Shown here in pieces: positions 27,633-37,081 of a DNA stretch of 64,000 nucleotides (positions are counted from its first letter, which is position 1; each line of letters begins with the position of its first letter). The DNA is from Marinobacter qingdaonensis (GTDB taxonomy: Bacteria > Pseudomonadota > Gammaproteobacteria > Pseudomonadales > Oleiphilaceae), in the NCBI RefSeq assembly GCF_034555935.1, contig NZ_JAYDCJ010000003.1, positions 1,178,001 through 1,242,000 of the forward strand, in the 5' to 3' direction. The position numbers were made by a program, and so were the translations under genes. The notes under the pieces were generated by a model, which saw only the letters and a list, made by a program, of their open reading frames with translations, was not told where the DNA came from and searched no databases.

Positions 27633-28796
27633 ATGAGTCACGACATTACGGCCCTGCGCAAGTTCGTTTCACCGGAGATCGTGTTCGGGGCCGGCTCGCG
27701 CCGTTCGGTCGCCAACTTCGCCAGCAATTTCGGCGCCCGCCATGTGCTGCTGGTGTCCGACCCGGGCGTGACCGCGGCCGGCTGGGTCAACGAAGTGCAG
27801 ACGCTGCTGACCGAGGCCGGTATCCGCGTCACGGTGTTCACCGGGGTCTCGCCCAATCCGAAGGTGGACGAGGTGATGACCGGGGCCGAGCTCTACAAGT
27901 CCAGCGAGTGCGACGTGATCGTCGCCATCGGCGGCGGCAGCCCCATGGACTGTGCCAAGGGCATCGGGATTGTCGCGACCCACGGCCGCAGCATCCTGGA
28001 GTTCGAGGGCGTGGACACCATCACCAACCCACCACCGCCCCTGATCCTGATTCCGACCACCGCCGGCACCTCCGCCGACGTGTCCCAGTTTGCGATCATT
28101 TCCGACCCCATTCGCCGCTTCAAGTTCTCCATCATCAGCAAGGCGGTGGTACCGGATGTTTCCCTGATCGACCCGGAAGTGACCGAGACCATGGACGCCT
28201 ACCTGACCGCGTGCACCGGGGTCGACGCCCTGGTGCATGCGATCGAGGCCTTTGTCTCCACCGGCGCCGGGCCCCTGACCGACACCCACGCCCTGGAAGC
28301 CATCCGGCTGATCAACCGCAACCTCGAACCGCTGGTTAGCAACACCGCCGATGCCTACCTGCGCGAGCAAATCATGCTGGCGTCGATGCAGGCCGGCTTG
28401 GCCTTCTCCAACGCCATCCTCGGGGCCGTGCACGCCATGTCCCACAGCCTGGGCGGCTACCTGGACCTGCCCCATGGCCTGTGCAACGCGCTGCTGCTGG
28501 AGCACGTGGTGGCGTACAACTACACCTCGGCCGAGGACCGTTTCCGCCTGGTGGCGGAGGCCATGGACATCGACACTCGGGGCATGGGCCACCGGGACAT
28601 CCAGAAGCGGCTGATGGCGCGGATCATCGAACTGAAAAAACGGGTGGGACTCGAGGCGCGGCTGGCCCAGCTCGGCGTCAGCGTCACCGACATTCCCTAC
28701 CTTTCAGGTTTTGCTTTGAAGGACCCGTGCATCCTCACCAACCCGCGCAAATCCTCCTTGCGGGACGTCCAGGTCGTGTATGAAGAAGCGCTCTGA
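27633..28796 (+). CDS. ercA: Iron-containing alcohol dehydrogenase ErcA
   Basis: A 387-residue group III (iron-type) alcohol dehydrogenase with GGGSPMDCAKGIGI for nucleotide binding, TTAGTSADVSQFAII and metal-site histidines in AVHAMSHSLGGYLDLPHG. In Pseudomonas aeruginosa ErcA lies next to ErcS and influences expression of the ethanol-oxidation genes rather than bulk catabolism. Here it also overlaps the kinase gene by 17 bases. No strong ribosome site is seen before the ATG. Confidence 0.9.
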   Translation: MSHDITALRKFVSPEIVFGAGSRRSVANFASNFGARHVLLVSDPGVTAAGWVNEVQTLLTEAGIRVTVFTGVSPNPKVDEVMTGAELYKSSECDVIVAIGGGSPMDCAKGIGIVATHGRSILEFEGVDTITNPPPPLILIPTTAGTSADVSQFAIISDPIRRFKFSIISKAVVPDVSLIDPEVTETMDAYLTACTGVDALVHAIEAFVSTGAGPLTDTHALEAIRLINRNLEPLVSNTADAYLREQIMLASMQAGLAFSNAILGAVHAMSHSLGGYLDLPHGLCNALLLEHVVAYNYTSAEDRFRLVAEAMDIDTRGMGHRDIQKRLMARIIELKKRVGLEARLAQLGVSVTDIPYLSGFALKDPCILTNPRKSSLRDVQVVYEEAL

Positions 28797-30444
28797 CCGA
28801 CCGGACACCGGTTACGGCGTCGGCGATCTGCTCGGGCTGGGCAGCCAGTCGGTCCGCAAGAACTATTACCCGGCCCTGCAGGACCGCATCGACGAGCTCG
28901 AACAGGAACGCAACCGCTACAAGTGGCTGTTCGAGAACGCTCTGCACGGCATCTTCCAGGCCAACATGCGCGGCGGCTTCCTGGCCTGCAATCCGGCCAT
29001 GGCCCGAATCTGCGGCTACGACAGCCCGGAGCAGCTCACCGAGACGGTGATCCGGCTGCGGGAACAGCTGTTCTGCAAGGCCGCGGAGTTCGATCACATT
29101 CGCCAGGAACTGCTCGACGAGGGTAGCCTGCGCGCCCGCGAGACCACCTTCCAGCGCGCCGATCACACCCCGGTGCACGTGGCGGTGACCCTGCTGCGCC
29201 GCCCGGACCTGGGCCCGGAAGTGGTCGAGGCGTTCGTGGCCGACATCACCGAGCGGGTCCAGGCCCGGCAGAAACTGGAGCAGTTGAACCAGGACCTGGA
29301 GCGCCGGGTTGAGGAACGCACCGAAGCCCTGCGGGACGCCAATCGCAGCAAGGACAAGTACCTGGCCGCGGCCAGTCACGACCTGATGCAGCCCCTGAGC
29401 GCGGCCCGGCTGATGATCTCGTCGCTGCAGGACAGTCAGTTGCCGGAGCGGCAGAACCGGGTCGTGCATCAGGTGCACCGGGCCCTGGAAGGGGCCGAAG
29501 AGCTGCTGTCGGACCTGCTGGACATCTCCAAGCTGGACCAGCAGGTGGTGCAGCCGGAGCGGGTGGCCATCGACCTGCGGGCACTGTTGCAGGGTCTGGG
29601 TGAGGAGTTTGAGGCGGTGGCGGCCAACGCCGGCCTGGCCTTCCGATTGCGGCTGATTCCCGTGACCGTGCGCACCGACCCGCGCATGCTGACCCGGGTG
29701 GTGCGCAACCTGCTCAGCAACGCCTTCCGCTACACCCAGTCCGGCGGGGTGGTGCTGGCGGTGCGCCGGTACCGGGGCAGCTTCCAGATCCAGGTCTGGG
29801 ACACCGGCGTCGGCATCGAGGAAAGCAAGCTCGAGGAGATCTTCACCGAGTTTCACCAGTTGCTGCCCCAGGGCACCGGTGGGCGCCAGGGTGTGGGCCT
29901 GGGGCTGGCGATCGTCGACCGCATGGTGCGCATCCTGGGGTGTGAGATCGGGGTGTCTTCCCGCCCCGGTCGAGGGTCGCGGTTTGAGATCACCCTGCCA
30001 CCGGAGTCCGAGGCCAAACTGATCCGCGATCCGGCACCCAACCCCGTGGCCGCGGCGGCCGGGGATTTCGCCGATGCCCAGGTGCTGGTCATTGACAATG
30101 AGCCGGCGGTGCTGGAGAGCATGGCCATGCTGCTGGAGGGCTGGGGTTGTCAGGTCCTGGCGGCCGGCAGTGCCGAGGAGGCGCTGACCCTGTTGGCCGA
30201 TGGCGCCGCGCCGCAGGTGATCCTGGCCGATTTCCACCTCGATCATGACCTGACCGGCTGCCAGGCCATCGCTGAAATCCGGCAAGCCCTGGGGCGGGAG
30301 GTGCCGGCGGCGGTGATTACCGCCGATCGCGGCGACGAGACCCGCCAACGGATGCGAGAGCTGAACCTGCCGCTGCTAAACAAACCGGTCAAACCCAACC
30401 GCCTGCGAGCCCTGCTGACCAGTCTGCTTCAGTCGGCCGACTGA
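28780..30444 (+). CDS. ercS: PAS hybrid sensor kinase ErcS
   Basis: A 554-residue soluble hybrid kinase: N-terminal coiled coil, PAS (about 45-165, GIFQANMRGGFLACNPAMAR), coiled coil, HisKA with His200 (AAASHDLMQPLSAARLM), HATPase (DTGVGIEESK; GVGLGLAIVDR) and a C-terminal receiver with Asp484 (ILADFHLDHD). It closely resembles the NahK-like kinase at 3180 in its last 380 residues. In Pseudomonas ErcS belongs to the ethanol-oxidation signalling network around ErbR. It is coupled to ercA by overlap. Confidence 0.88.
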   Translation: MKKRSDRPDTGYGVGDLLGLGSQSVRKNYYPALQDRIDELEQERNRYKWLFENALHGIFQANMRGGFLACNPAMARICGYDSPEQLTETVIRLREQLFCKAAEFDHIRQELLDEGSLRARETTFQRADHTPVHVAVTLLRRPDLGPEVVEAFVADITERVQARQKLEQLNQDLERRVEERTEALRDANRSKDKYLAAASHDLMQPLSAARLMISSLQDSQLPERQNRVVHQVHRALEGAEELLSDLLDISKLDQQVVQPERVAIDLRALLQGLGEEFEAVAANAGLAFRLRLIPVTVRTDPRMLTRVVRNLLSNAFRYTQSGGVVLAVRRYRGSFQIQVWDTGVGIEESKLEEIFTEFHQLLPQGTGGRQGVGLGLAIVDRMVRILGCEIGVSSRPGRGSRFEITLPPESEAKLIRDPAPNPVAAAAGDFADAQVLVIDNEPAVLESMAMLLEGWGCQVLAAGSAEEALTLLADGAAPQVILADFHLDHDLTGCQAIAEIRQALGREVPAAVITADRGDETRQRMRELNLPLLNKPVKPNRLRALLTSLLQSAD

Positions 30445-30512
30445 TCCCTCTCGCCCTTGCCGCCAGGGTCTACACTTACCTCATCAGTGCCGAGGAAAGG
30501 AGGACCCACCCC

Positions 30513-30794
30513 ATGAGCAACGCTGAATCCGGACTGACCAACCACGAAGTGACCGTTTGCCTGGCCGGCGGCGCCGTTCTGGGACCGTTCAACGCGACCT
30601 GGACCAAGAACGAAGGCGGCGACGTGCGCGAACTGATGCGGGAATACGACGCCTACCTTCAGGGCGACAAACAGCACCGGTTCAAGTTCCACCTGCACGA
30701 CACCTACACCCGCACCGTACACACCCTGATTCTGGACTTTGCGCAGGTGACCGGGGTCTACGATCATGTCCGGCTTCGCTCCAACGACGGTTGA
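30513..30794 (+). CDS. Small conserved-looking protein of unknown function
   Basis: A 93-residue soluble protein (MSNAESGLTNHEVTVCLAGG...) with a strong AAGGAGG ribosome site. It has a short acidic/basic middle (REYDAYLQGDKQHRFKFHLHD) and one Cys. I do not recognise a family. It stands alone between ercS and fumC on the same strand, and its codon use fits the neighbours. Confidence 0.7.
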   Translation: MSNAESGLTNHEVTVCLAGGAVLGPFNATWTKNEGGDVRELMREYDAYLQGDKQHRFKFHLHDTYTRTVHTLILDFAQVTGVYDHVRLRSNDG

Positions 30795-30871
30795 TACTCG
30801 GCTGATACAAAGTGCAGCGCCGGCCGTAGGGGCTGGCATCACCGGGTAAAACGCGACAGACAGGAGGGACC

Positions 30872-32248
30872 ATGAGCGACTATCGAACGGAAACAGACAG
30901 CCTGGGTGAGGTGCAGGTACCGGCGGACGCGCTTTGGGGAGCCCAGACCCAACGCGCCATCAACAATTTCCCGGTCAGCGGTCTGGCCATGCCCCACGCC
31001 TTCATCGTGGCGGTGGCGCAGGTCAAGCGGGCAGCGGCGGAAGCCAACAGCAGCTTGGGCCTGCTCGACAACGACCGGCGCGACGCCATTGTCGCCGCCT
31101 GCGACGCCCTGATCGACGGTGAGTTTGCCGACCAGTTCCCCATCGACCGCTACCAGACCGGCTCGGGCACCAGCACCAACATGAACCTGAACGAGGTCAT
31201 CGCCGCCATCGCTGGCCAGCGGGGCGTGAAAATCCACCCCAACGATGACGTCAACATGAGCCAGAGCTCCAACGACGTGATCCCGACCGCCATCCACGTC
31301 AGCGCGACGCTGGCGGTGAAGGAACGGCTGGTTCCGGCCCTGACCCACCTGGCCGGGGTGATCTACGAGCGGGAGTCGCTGTTCCACGAGCAGGTCAAAA
31401 CCGGTCGTACCCACTTGATGGACGCCATGCCGGTGACCCTGGGCCAGGAGCTGCGGACCTGGCGTGAACAGCTGATGGCCGCCGAGGAGCGGGTGGACGC
31501 CGCCGCCGATGGCCTGCTGCCGGTACCGCAGGGCGGTACGGCCGTGGGCACCGGGGTGAACGCAGCGCCGGAATTCGCCGAACAGTTCGTCAAATTCCTG
31601 AAAGCCAACACCGGCTACCATTTCACCGCGCTGGAGCACAAATTTGTCGGCCAGAGTGCGGTGGACGCCCCGGTGGCGCTGTCGTCCCAGCTGCGCGGCA
31701 CGGCCATTGTCCTGACCAAGATCGCCAACGACCTGCGCTGGATGAACAGCGGCCCGATCCACGGCCTGGCCGAGATCAGCCTGCCGGCCCTGCAACCGGG
31801 CAGCAGCATCATGCCGGGCAAGGTCAATCCGGTGATCCCGGAGTCGGTCGCCATGGTCGGCGCCCAGGTCATGGGCCTGGACAGCGCGGTGGCCATCGCC
31901 GGCCAGTCGGGCAACTTCCAGCTCAACGTGATGCTGCCGCTGGTGGCGGCCAATCTGCTGGACATGATCGAGCTGCTGACCAATGCCGCCAACGTGATGG
32001 CGGAGAAGGCGATCCGCGATTTCACCGTCAACACCGACACCCTGGACGCCGGGGTCGGCCGTAACCCGGTGCTGGTGACCGCCCTGAACCCGGAAATCGG
32101 ATACAGCCTGGCCGCCGACATTGCCAAGGAAGCCTATCGCACCGGGCGCCCGGTGATCGACGTGGCGGAGGAGCGCAGCGGCCTCAGCCGCGGCCGGCTG
32201 GAGCAGTTGATGAACCCGCTGAAGCTGACGCGCGGAGGCATCACCTGA
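30872..32248 (+). CDS. fumC: Class II fumarate hydratase
   Basis: A 458-residue TCA-cycle enzyme that interconverts fumarate and malate. Family signature GSSIMPGKVNPV is present, with SSNDVIPTAIHV and TGRTHLMDAMPVTLGQE. Length is standard and the start follows CAGGAGGGACC. The stop codon lies inside a small tandem duplication. Confidence 0.96.
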   Translation: MSDYRTETDSLGEVQVPADALWGAQTQRAINNFPVSGLAMPHAFIVAVAQVKRAAAEANSSLGLLDNDRRDAIVAACDALIDGEFADQFPIDRYQTGSGTSTNMNLNEVIAAIAGQRGVKIHPNDDVNMSQSSNDVIPTAIHVSATLAVKERLVPALTHLAGVIYERESLFHEQVKTGRTHLMDAMPVTLGQELRTWREQLMAAEERVDAAADGLLPVPQGGTAVGTGVNAAPEFAEQFVKFLKANTGYHFTALEHKFVGQSAVDAPVALSSQLRGTAIVLTKIANDLRWMNSGPIHGLAEISLPALQPGSSIMPGKVNPVIPESVAMVGAQVMGLDSAVAIAGQSGNFQLNVMLPLVAANLLDMIELLTNAANVMAEKAIRDFTVNTDTLDAGVGRNPVLVTALNPEIGYSLAADIAKEAYRTGRPVIDVAEERSGLSRGRLEQLMNPLKLTRGGIT

Positions 32249-32273
32249 TAAAAAAGAGACATCACCTGATAAA
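32239..32273. repeat. Tandem 14-bp duplication over the fumC stop codon
   Basis: CATCACCTGATAAA occurs at 32239-32252 and again at 32260-32273 (21-bp period). The first copy contains the fumC stop codon. Confidence 0.85.
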
Positions 32274-32320
32274 GAGGCATTACCCAAACAGCCCCACGAC
32301 CACCATGAAAAGGGAGCTTG

Positions 32321-32824
32321 ATGCACAGGGAGATTGACCAGCTGCTGCTGGCAGGGGTGTTGTTCGTGATGCTGGTGCTCGCCAACGGCATGCCCGTGGT
32401 GGCGGCACGCCTGCTGAAACGCCGGTGGCGCACGCCGGTGGACGGTGGCCGGCTCTGGTCCGACGGACGCCCGGTTCTGGGCCCGAGCAAAACCTGGCGG
32501 GGCCTGACAATCGGGGCGCTGAGTTGCGCGCTGTTTTCGGCGGCGATCGGCCTGGGACTGGTGTTCGGCGTGCTGTTCGGGGTGCTGGCGCTCTGGGGCG
32601 ATCTGCTCAGCAGTTTCTACAAACGCCGCCTCGGCATGCCCTCGAGCGCCCGCGCTGTGGGCCTGGACCAGGTGCCGGAGAGCGCCTTGCCGATGGTGCT
32701 GGCGGTGTTCTGGTTGCCGATCAGCTGGTGGGGCGCGGCCCTGGTCGTGGTGCTGTTCACCCTGGCCAACATCCTGGTGTCACCGCTGCTGTTCCGGCTG
32801 GGTATCCGCCGCCATCCCCATTGA
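32321..32824 (+). CDS. CDP-archaeol synthase-like (CarS-like, DUF46) membrane protein
   Basis: A 167-residue membrane protein with four to five helices and the CarS-like pattern: GRPVLGPSKTWRGLTIG, ALWGDLLSSFYKRRLGMPS and GLDQVPESALPMVLA. Archaeal homologues make CDP-archaeol from CTP; bacterial relatives resemble phosphatidate cytidylyltransferases and have unclear substrates. I start at the ATG at 32321, which follows AGGGAG; a TTG sits one codon earlier. It is convergent with the phosphoesterase gene. Confidence 0.75.
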   Translation: MHREIDQLLLAGVLFVMLVLANGMPVVAARLLKRRWRTPVDGGRLWSDGRPVLGPSKTWRGLTIGALSCALFSAAIGLGLVFGVLFGVLALWGDLLSSFYKRRLGMPSSARAVGLDQVPESALPMVLAVFWLPISWWGAALVVVLFTLANILVSPLLFRLGIRRHPH

Positions 32825-32842
32825 ATCGATGCCTGCGCGGGG

Positions 32843-33817
32843 TCAGGCGGGGCCGCGGGTCAGGGTGTGCAGGGTCACTTCCGGCGGGCAGTTCAACCGG
32901 ACATTGACCACCGAGGTGCCGGCCCCCGGCGAGGTGTAGCCCTGCATGCCGTTGGCCTGCCAGTAACCCCGGCCCAGGCGGCGCGGACAGTCCGAATCCA
33001 GGGTCACCGGAATGCCGCCGGGCAGGCAGATCTGGCCGCCGTGGGTATGGCCGCACAGGAACAGGTCGTAGCCGGCGTGGGCGGCTTCGCGCCAGATTTC
33101 CGGGGTGTGGCTGAGCAGGATGCTGATGCCGCTGGCGGGAATGTCGTCCCCGGCCCGCTGCAGGTTGTGCACCTTGTAGAAATGGGCGTCGTCGACTCCG
33201 GCCAGGTAAAGGGTGTCGCCCTGATGCTCGATCGGGATCATCTCGTTCATCAACAGGGTGTAGCCCATGTCCTCCAGGCCCGGCACCATGCGCACGCTGT
33301 CGTGGTTGCCCAGCACCGCACAGGCCTGGCCCCGGATCGCGTCCCGCAGCCGGGCCATGCCGTCCAGGGCGCCGTCGAGTGGCCCCCAGGTCAGCTTGCG
33401 GTAGTCGCCGGTGAGCACGCACAGGTCGTAGTCCAGGGATTCGATCAGAGCAATCACCGCCTGCAGGTTGGCCTCGTCCATGTCCACGTGCAGGTCGGTC
33501 AAATGCAGGATTCGATAGCCCTCGAACGCCGCGGGCAGGTCCGGCAGGCGAAACTGGTTGTGGGCCAGGCTGAGGCGGCGGCTGTTCGCCTGGCCGCGCC
33601 GGAACAGGCCCACCAGTTGCAGGCAGACGCGGATGAACGCCGGAGCCGAGGTCACGTTCTCCAGGTGAAAGGAGGCGCGATCCTGGCCGAACACCTGGGC
33701 CTCGTATTCCCGCTCAATGCCCAGACGCTGGCGGGCATGAACCGGGCCCAGCCGCAGGCTCAGCCGGTATTCCAGGAGCTCATCCTGATTCTTGGGTGTG
33801 CGAGCCCTTGCCGTCAT
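32843..33817 (-). CDS. Calcineurin-like metallophosphoesterase
   Basis: A 324-residue protein with the five phosphoesterase motifs: HLTDLHVD, LTGDYR, LGNHDSV, LLSHTPE and CGHTHGGQ. It resembles membrane-associated YaeI-type phosphoesterases, although no clear signal peptide or helix is seen. The natural substrate is unknown. Confidence 0.88.
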   Translation of the reverse strand: MTARARTPKNQDELLEYRLSLRLGPVHARQRLGIEREYEAQVFGQDRASFHLENVTSAPAFIRVCLQLVGLFRRGQANSRRLSLAHNQFRLPDLPAAFEGYRILHLTDLHVDMDEANLQAVIALIESLDYDLCVLTGDYRKLTWGPLDGALDGMARLRDAIRGQACAVLGNHDSVRMVPGLEDMGYTLLMNEMIPIEHQGDTLYLAGVDDAHFYKVHNLQRAGDDIPASGISILLSHTPEIWREAAHAGYDLFLCGHTHGGQICLPGGIPVTLDSDCPRRLGRGYWQANGMQGYTSPGAGTSVVNVRLNCPPEVTLHTLTRGPA

Positions 33818-34032
33818 GTCTCTGTCCTTGATATGCCGAACGGGCCACTGTCACATCGCAAAGTGGCAACCCTGTGTTTCAGTATGGTCCCGCTGGCAGG
33901 GTATGCAACCGCCCGGGAGCAATGTTCATGTTCGCCCCGGCGGACTGGGCCATTGGCAAAAGCCGGTCGTACCAGCCACAATCTGAAGCATAAAACGACG
34001 CAACCACACCCATTCCGATCGACGAGGACATC

Positions 34033-34698
34033 ATGGCCACATCGTGCGATATTCCCGGGCTGAACGTGCCCCGCAGCCGCTTCCCCGACCCCGAGCAGGA
34101 CCTGCCCCAGAGCGGCGATGAGGCCCGGCTGGTACTGGCGGGCGGCTGCTTCTGGTGCGTGGAGGCGGTGTTCAGCGCCATGGACGGTGTCACCAAGGTG
34201 GAAGCCGGCTATTCCGGCGGCAGTGCCGACACCGCCAACTACGAGGCCACCTGCAGTGGCACCACCGGCCACGCCGAGGTAGTGGATATCCACTACCAGC
34301 CGGCAAAAGTCAGTTTTGGCGAGCTGCTTAAGGTATTCTTCTCGGTCGCTCACGATCCGACCCAGCTCAACCGCCAGGGTAACGATCGGGGCACCCAGTA
34401 CCGTTCCGCCGTCTTCTACGAGACGCCGGAACAGAAACAGGTGGCCGAGGCTTACATGCGTCAGCTCGACGCCGCGGGTGTCTACCCCGATCCGATCGTG
34501 ACGACGCTGGAACCGCTGGAGGCGTTTTACCGGGCCGAGGATTACCACCAGAACTTCGCCGCCCGGAATCCGTATCAGCCATACATCATGGCGGTTGCAG
34601 CGCCGAAAATGGAAAAACTGGTGAAAAACTACAGCGATCGGCTGAAGCCGGAATACGCCGATGACCCTTCCGGCGCAGCCGACGACAACGAGGCCTGA
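34033..34698 (+). CDS. msrA: Peptide-methionine (S)-S-oxide reductase MsrA
   Basis: A 221-residue oxidative-repair enzyme. The catalytic Cys lies in [11 protein letters not shown], with [14 protein letters not shown] and [10 protein letters not shown] typical of the family. It precedes msrB by 11 bases, so both stereoisomers of methionine sulfoxide are handled by one operon. There is no signal peptide, which suggests a cytoplasmic enzyme. Confidence 0.96.
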   Translation: MATSCDIPGLNVPRSRFPDPEQDLPQSGDEARLVLAGGCFWCVEAVFSAMDGVTKVEAGYSGGSADTANYEATCSGTTGHAEVVDIHYQPAKVSFGELLKVFFSVAHDPTQLNRQGNDRGTQYRSAVFYETPEQKQVAEAYMRQLDAAGVYPDPIVTTLEPLEAFYRAEDYHQNFAARNPYQPYIMAVAAPKMEKLVKNYSDRLKPEYADDPSGAADDNEA

Positions 34699-34709
34699 GG
34701 AGGCATTCC

Positions 34710-35135
34710 ATGAGCGTTTCTGCTGCAGGTTACGACCTGACACCGCTAACGCAGGCGGAGATTGACGAGAAAGCCGCCGATCTGACGCCGGAGGAGCGGA
34801 AGGTCCTGCTGGACCACGGTACCGAGCACCCGTTCTGCGGCACCCTGCTGGACAATAAACTGGCCGGCGCCTATCACTGCCGCCTGTGCGACCTGCCGCT
34901 GTTCAGTTCGGACTCCAAGTTCGATTCCGGCACCGGCTGGCCGAGCTTCTTCCAGCCCTACGATCCGGAGCACATCCGGTACCTGGAAGACAGCAGCCTG
35001 GGCATGACCCGGACCGAGATCCGCTGCCCTCGCTGCGACAGCCATCTGGGCCACGTTTTCCCGGACGGTCCGCCGCCCACCGGCAAGCGCTACTGCCTGA
35101 ACTCCATCGCCATGGTGTTCCAGGAAAACAGCTAA
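34710..35135 (+). CDS. msrB: Peptide-methionine (R)-S-oxide reductase MsrB
   Basis: A 141-residue enzyme with the two zinc-binding CxxC pairs (CRLC and CPRC), [13 protein letters not shown], and the catalytic Cys in RYCLNSIAM. It follows msrA with a GAGGAGG-like ribosome site and is ended by a clear terminator. Confidence 0.96.
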   Translation: MSVSAAGYDLTPLTQAEIDEKAADLTPEERKVLLDHGTEHPFCGTLLDNKLAGAYHCRLCDLPLFSSDSKFDSGTGWPSFFQPYDPEHIRYLEDSSLGMTRTEIRCPRCDSHLGHVFPDGPPPTGKRYCLNSIAMVFQENS

Positions 35136-35140
35136 TAAAA

Positions 35141-35164
35141 AACGGGGCCAATGCCCCGTTTTTT
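35141..35164 (+). terminator. Rho-independent terminator after msrAB
   Basis: ACGGGGC-caat-GCCCCGT followed by a run of T, six bases after the msrB stop. Confidence 0.93.
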
Positions 35165-35298
35165 ATTGCCAGATCGGCCCTTTTCTCCGCCATTTGGCGC
35201 ATTAACCCCTCCCTGGATTAGCGACTATACTGCGCCGCTGAACGCCGGCCCTCAACCCGATGGGCCACCGGCCATTTCCGACCGACGGTGCTGACCCG

Positions 35299-36063
35299 AT
35301 GATCCGACTGAAAATGAACCCGCTGACCGAATCCGCGACCCTGCTGCGGCGTGCCGGGGTGGTGCTGGGCAGCGTGGGCCTGACCGCGCTGTATTCGCTG
35401 CTGATTCTGTTGCGGGCGTTGTTTGGCAAGCTCGATCGGCCCATTGTGGACAAGTACTGTCGGGAGTGGTCGGCAGCCCTGCTGCGGTTGGTGCGGGCCA
35501 GCCTGGCGGTGCGCGGCGCGGTGCCGGACTTCAGCGACGGCCGCCGGTACATCATCATGTGCACCCACGCCAGCCACTACGACATTCCGGTCACCTTTGT
35601 GTCCTTGCCCGGCTCCATCCGCATGCTGGCGAAAAAGGAGCTGTTCAGTATCCCGCTGCTGGGGCAGGCCATGCGCGCGGCGGAATTCCCGTCGGTGGAC
35701 CGGTCCCATCGCCAACGAGCGGTGAAGGACCTGGAGCGCGCCCGCGCCATGATGGAAAGCGGCATCGTGCTCTGGGCCGCGCCGGAGGGAACCCGCTCGC
35801 CCGATGGCAAGCTGCTGCCGTTCAAGAAGGGCTGCTTTCACCTGGCCCTGGATACCGAGGCGGTGATTGTGCCGGTGGCGGTGCGTGGCATTCACCGGGT
35901 GCTGCCGGCGCGCACCTGGCAGATCAACCTGGGGCAGCCGGTGGAGGTACGGGTCGGGGAGCCGCTGGACACCGCCGGCAAGACCAAGGCCGACCTGGCG
36001 CAGGTCATGACCGACGTCCGGGGCCGGTTGGAAACCCTGTTGGGGAACGGCGAAGCCGAGTAG
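35299..36063 (+). CDS. plsC: 1-acyl-glycerol-3-phosphate acyltransferase family (PlsC-like)
   Basis: A 254-residue acyltransferase with an N-terminal hydrophobic segment (VVLGSVGLTALYSLLILLRA), the HxxxxD-type motif I (THASHYD), motif II-III FPSVDRSHRQRA and PEGTRS. It likely adds the second acyl chain in phospholipid synthesis. Starts at 35260, 35299 and 35314 are all in frame with no clear ribosome site; 35299 is a compromise. It is convergent with the antiporter gene. Confidence 0.85.
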   Translation: MIRLKMNPLTESATLLRRAGVVLGSVGLTALYSLLILLRALFGKLDRPIVDKYCREWSAALLRLVRASLAVRGAVPDFSDGRRYIIMCTHASHYDIPVTFVSLPGSIRMLAKKELFSIPLLGQAMRAAEFPSVDRSHRQRAVKDLERARAMMESGIVLWAAPEGTRSPDGKLLPFKKGCFHLALDTEAVIVPVAVRGIHRVLPARTWQINLGQPVEVRVGEPLDTAGKTKADLAQVMTDVRGRLETLLGNGEAE

Positions 36064-36088
36064 CGCGGCGTCGCCGGAGTTGGCCCGG

Positions 36089-37072
36089 TCAGGCGGTGGA
36101 GGCGGCCACTACCGTGGACAGCAGGTAGCCGGTGTAGGCGATGTACACGACCAGCAGGATGGAGCCATCCAGCCGGCTGATGACCTTGCGCCCGGCGGTC
36201 ATGCCGTAGCCCATCAACAGCAGGCCCACGGTCAGCGCCAGCATCAGGGTCCAGTCCCGGTACAGCACTTCCGGGTCGACCTTGAGCGGCTCGATGGCGG
36301 CGGCCAGGCCGACCACCGCCAGGGTGTTGAACAGGCCGGAGCCGAGGATGTTGCCGAGGATCAGGTCGTGTTCGTTCTTCTTGACCGCGGCCAGGGCGGA
36401 CGCCAGTTCCGGCAGCGAGGTGCCGATGGCGACGATGGTCAACCCGATGATCAGGTCGCTGACGCCCAGGGCCTGGGCGATGGTCACCGAACCCCAGACC
36501 AGCAGCCGGGAGCTGATCACCAGCAGCACCAGGCCAACCGCCACCCAGATCAACGCGGTTTTCAGAGGCATGGGGTGAGCAATCACTTCGGCGTCGGCCT
36601 CGCCGCCCAGGGAGTCATCCTTGCCCTGCAGACCCTGGTAGATCGACCAGCCCATGACCCCGGCGAACACCGCCAGCAGCACGGCGCCGTCCAGTCGGGT
36701 CAGTTGGCCGTCGATCAGTTGGGCGCCAGCAATCAGGGTCAGTACCATCAGCAGCGGCAGTTCCTTGCGGATAACCTGGGAGTGCACCGCGATGGGCGCG
36801 ATCACCGCGGTCAGGCCGACAATCAGCGCAATGTTGGTGATGTTGGAGCCGTAACCGTTACCGAGGGCCAGGCCCGGGTTGCCGTCGGCGGCCGCCATGG
36901 CGGACACCGCCAGTTCCGGCGCGGAGGTACCGAAACCGATGATCACCATGCCGATCAGCAGTGTGGGCATGCCCAGGTGCTTGGCGGTGGCCGCGGCCCC
37001 TTCCACAAACTTGTCCGCGCTCCAGACCAGCAGAACCAGACCGGCGACGATTGCGCCCATTGCCATTAGCAT
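36089..37072 (-). CDS. Sodium/calcium exchanger family (CaCA) antiporter
   Basis: A 327-residue protein with ten or so helices and the two inverted alpha repeats: GFGTSAPELAVSAMAA near the N-terminus and AIGTSLPELASALAAV in the second half. This is the YrbG-like bacterial branch, which exchanges Ca2+ for Na+ or H+. It follows the NhaD gene by nine bases in one operon. Confidence 0.93.
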   Translation of the reverse strand: MLMAMGAIVAGLVLLVWSADKFVEGAAATAKHLGMPTLLIGMVIIGFGTSAPELAVSAMAAADGNPGLALGNGYGSNITNIALIVGLTAVIAPIAVHSQVIRKELPLLMVLTLIAGAQLIDGQLTRLDGAVLLAVFAGVMGWSIYQGLQGKDDSLGGEADAEVIAHPMPLKTALIWVAVGLVLLVISSRLLVWGSVTIAQALGVSDLIIGLTIVAIGTSLPELASALAAVKKNEHDLILGNILGSGLFNTLAVVGLAAAIEPLKVDPEVLYRDWTLMLALTVGLLLMGYGMTAGRKVISRLDGSILLVVYIAYTGYLLSTVVAASTA

Positions 37073-37081
37073 AGAAAAACC

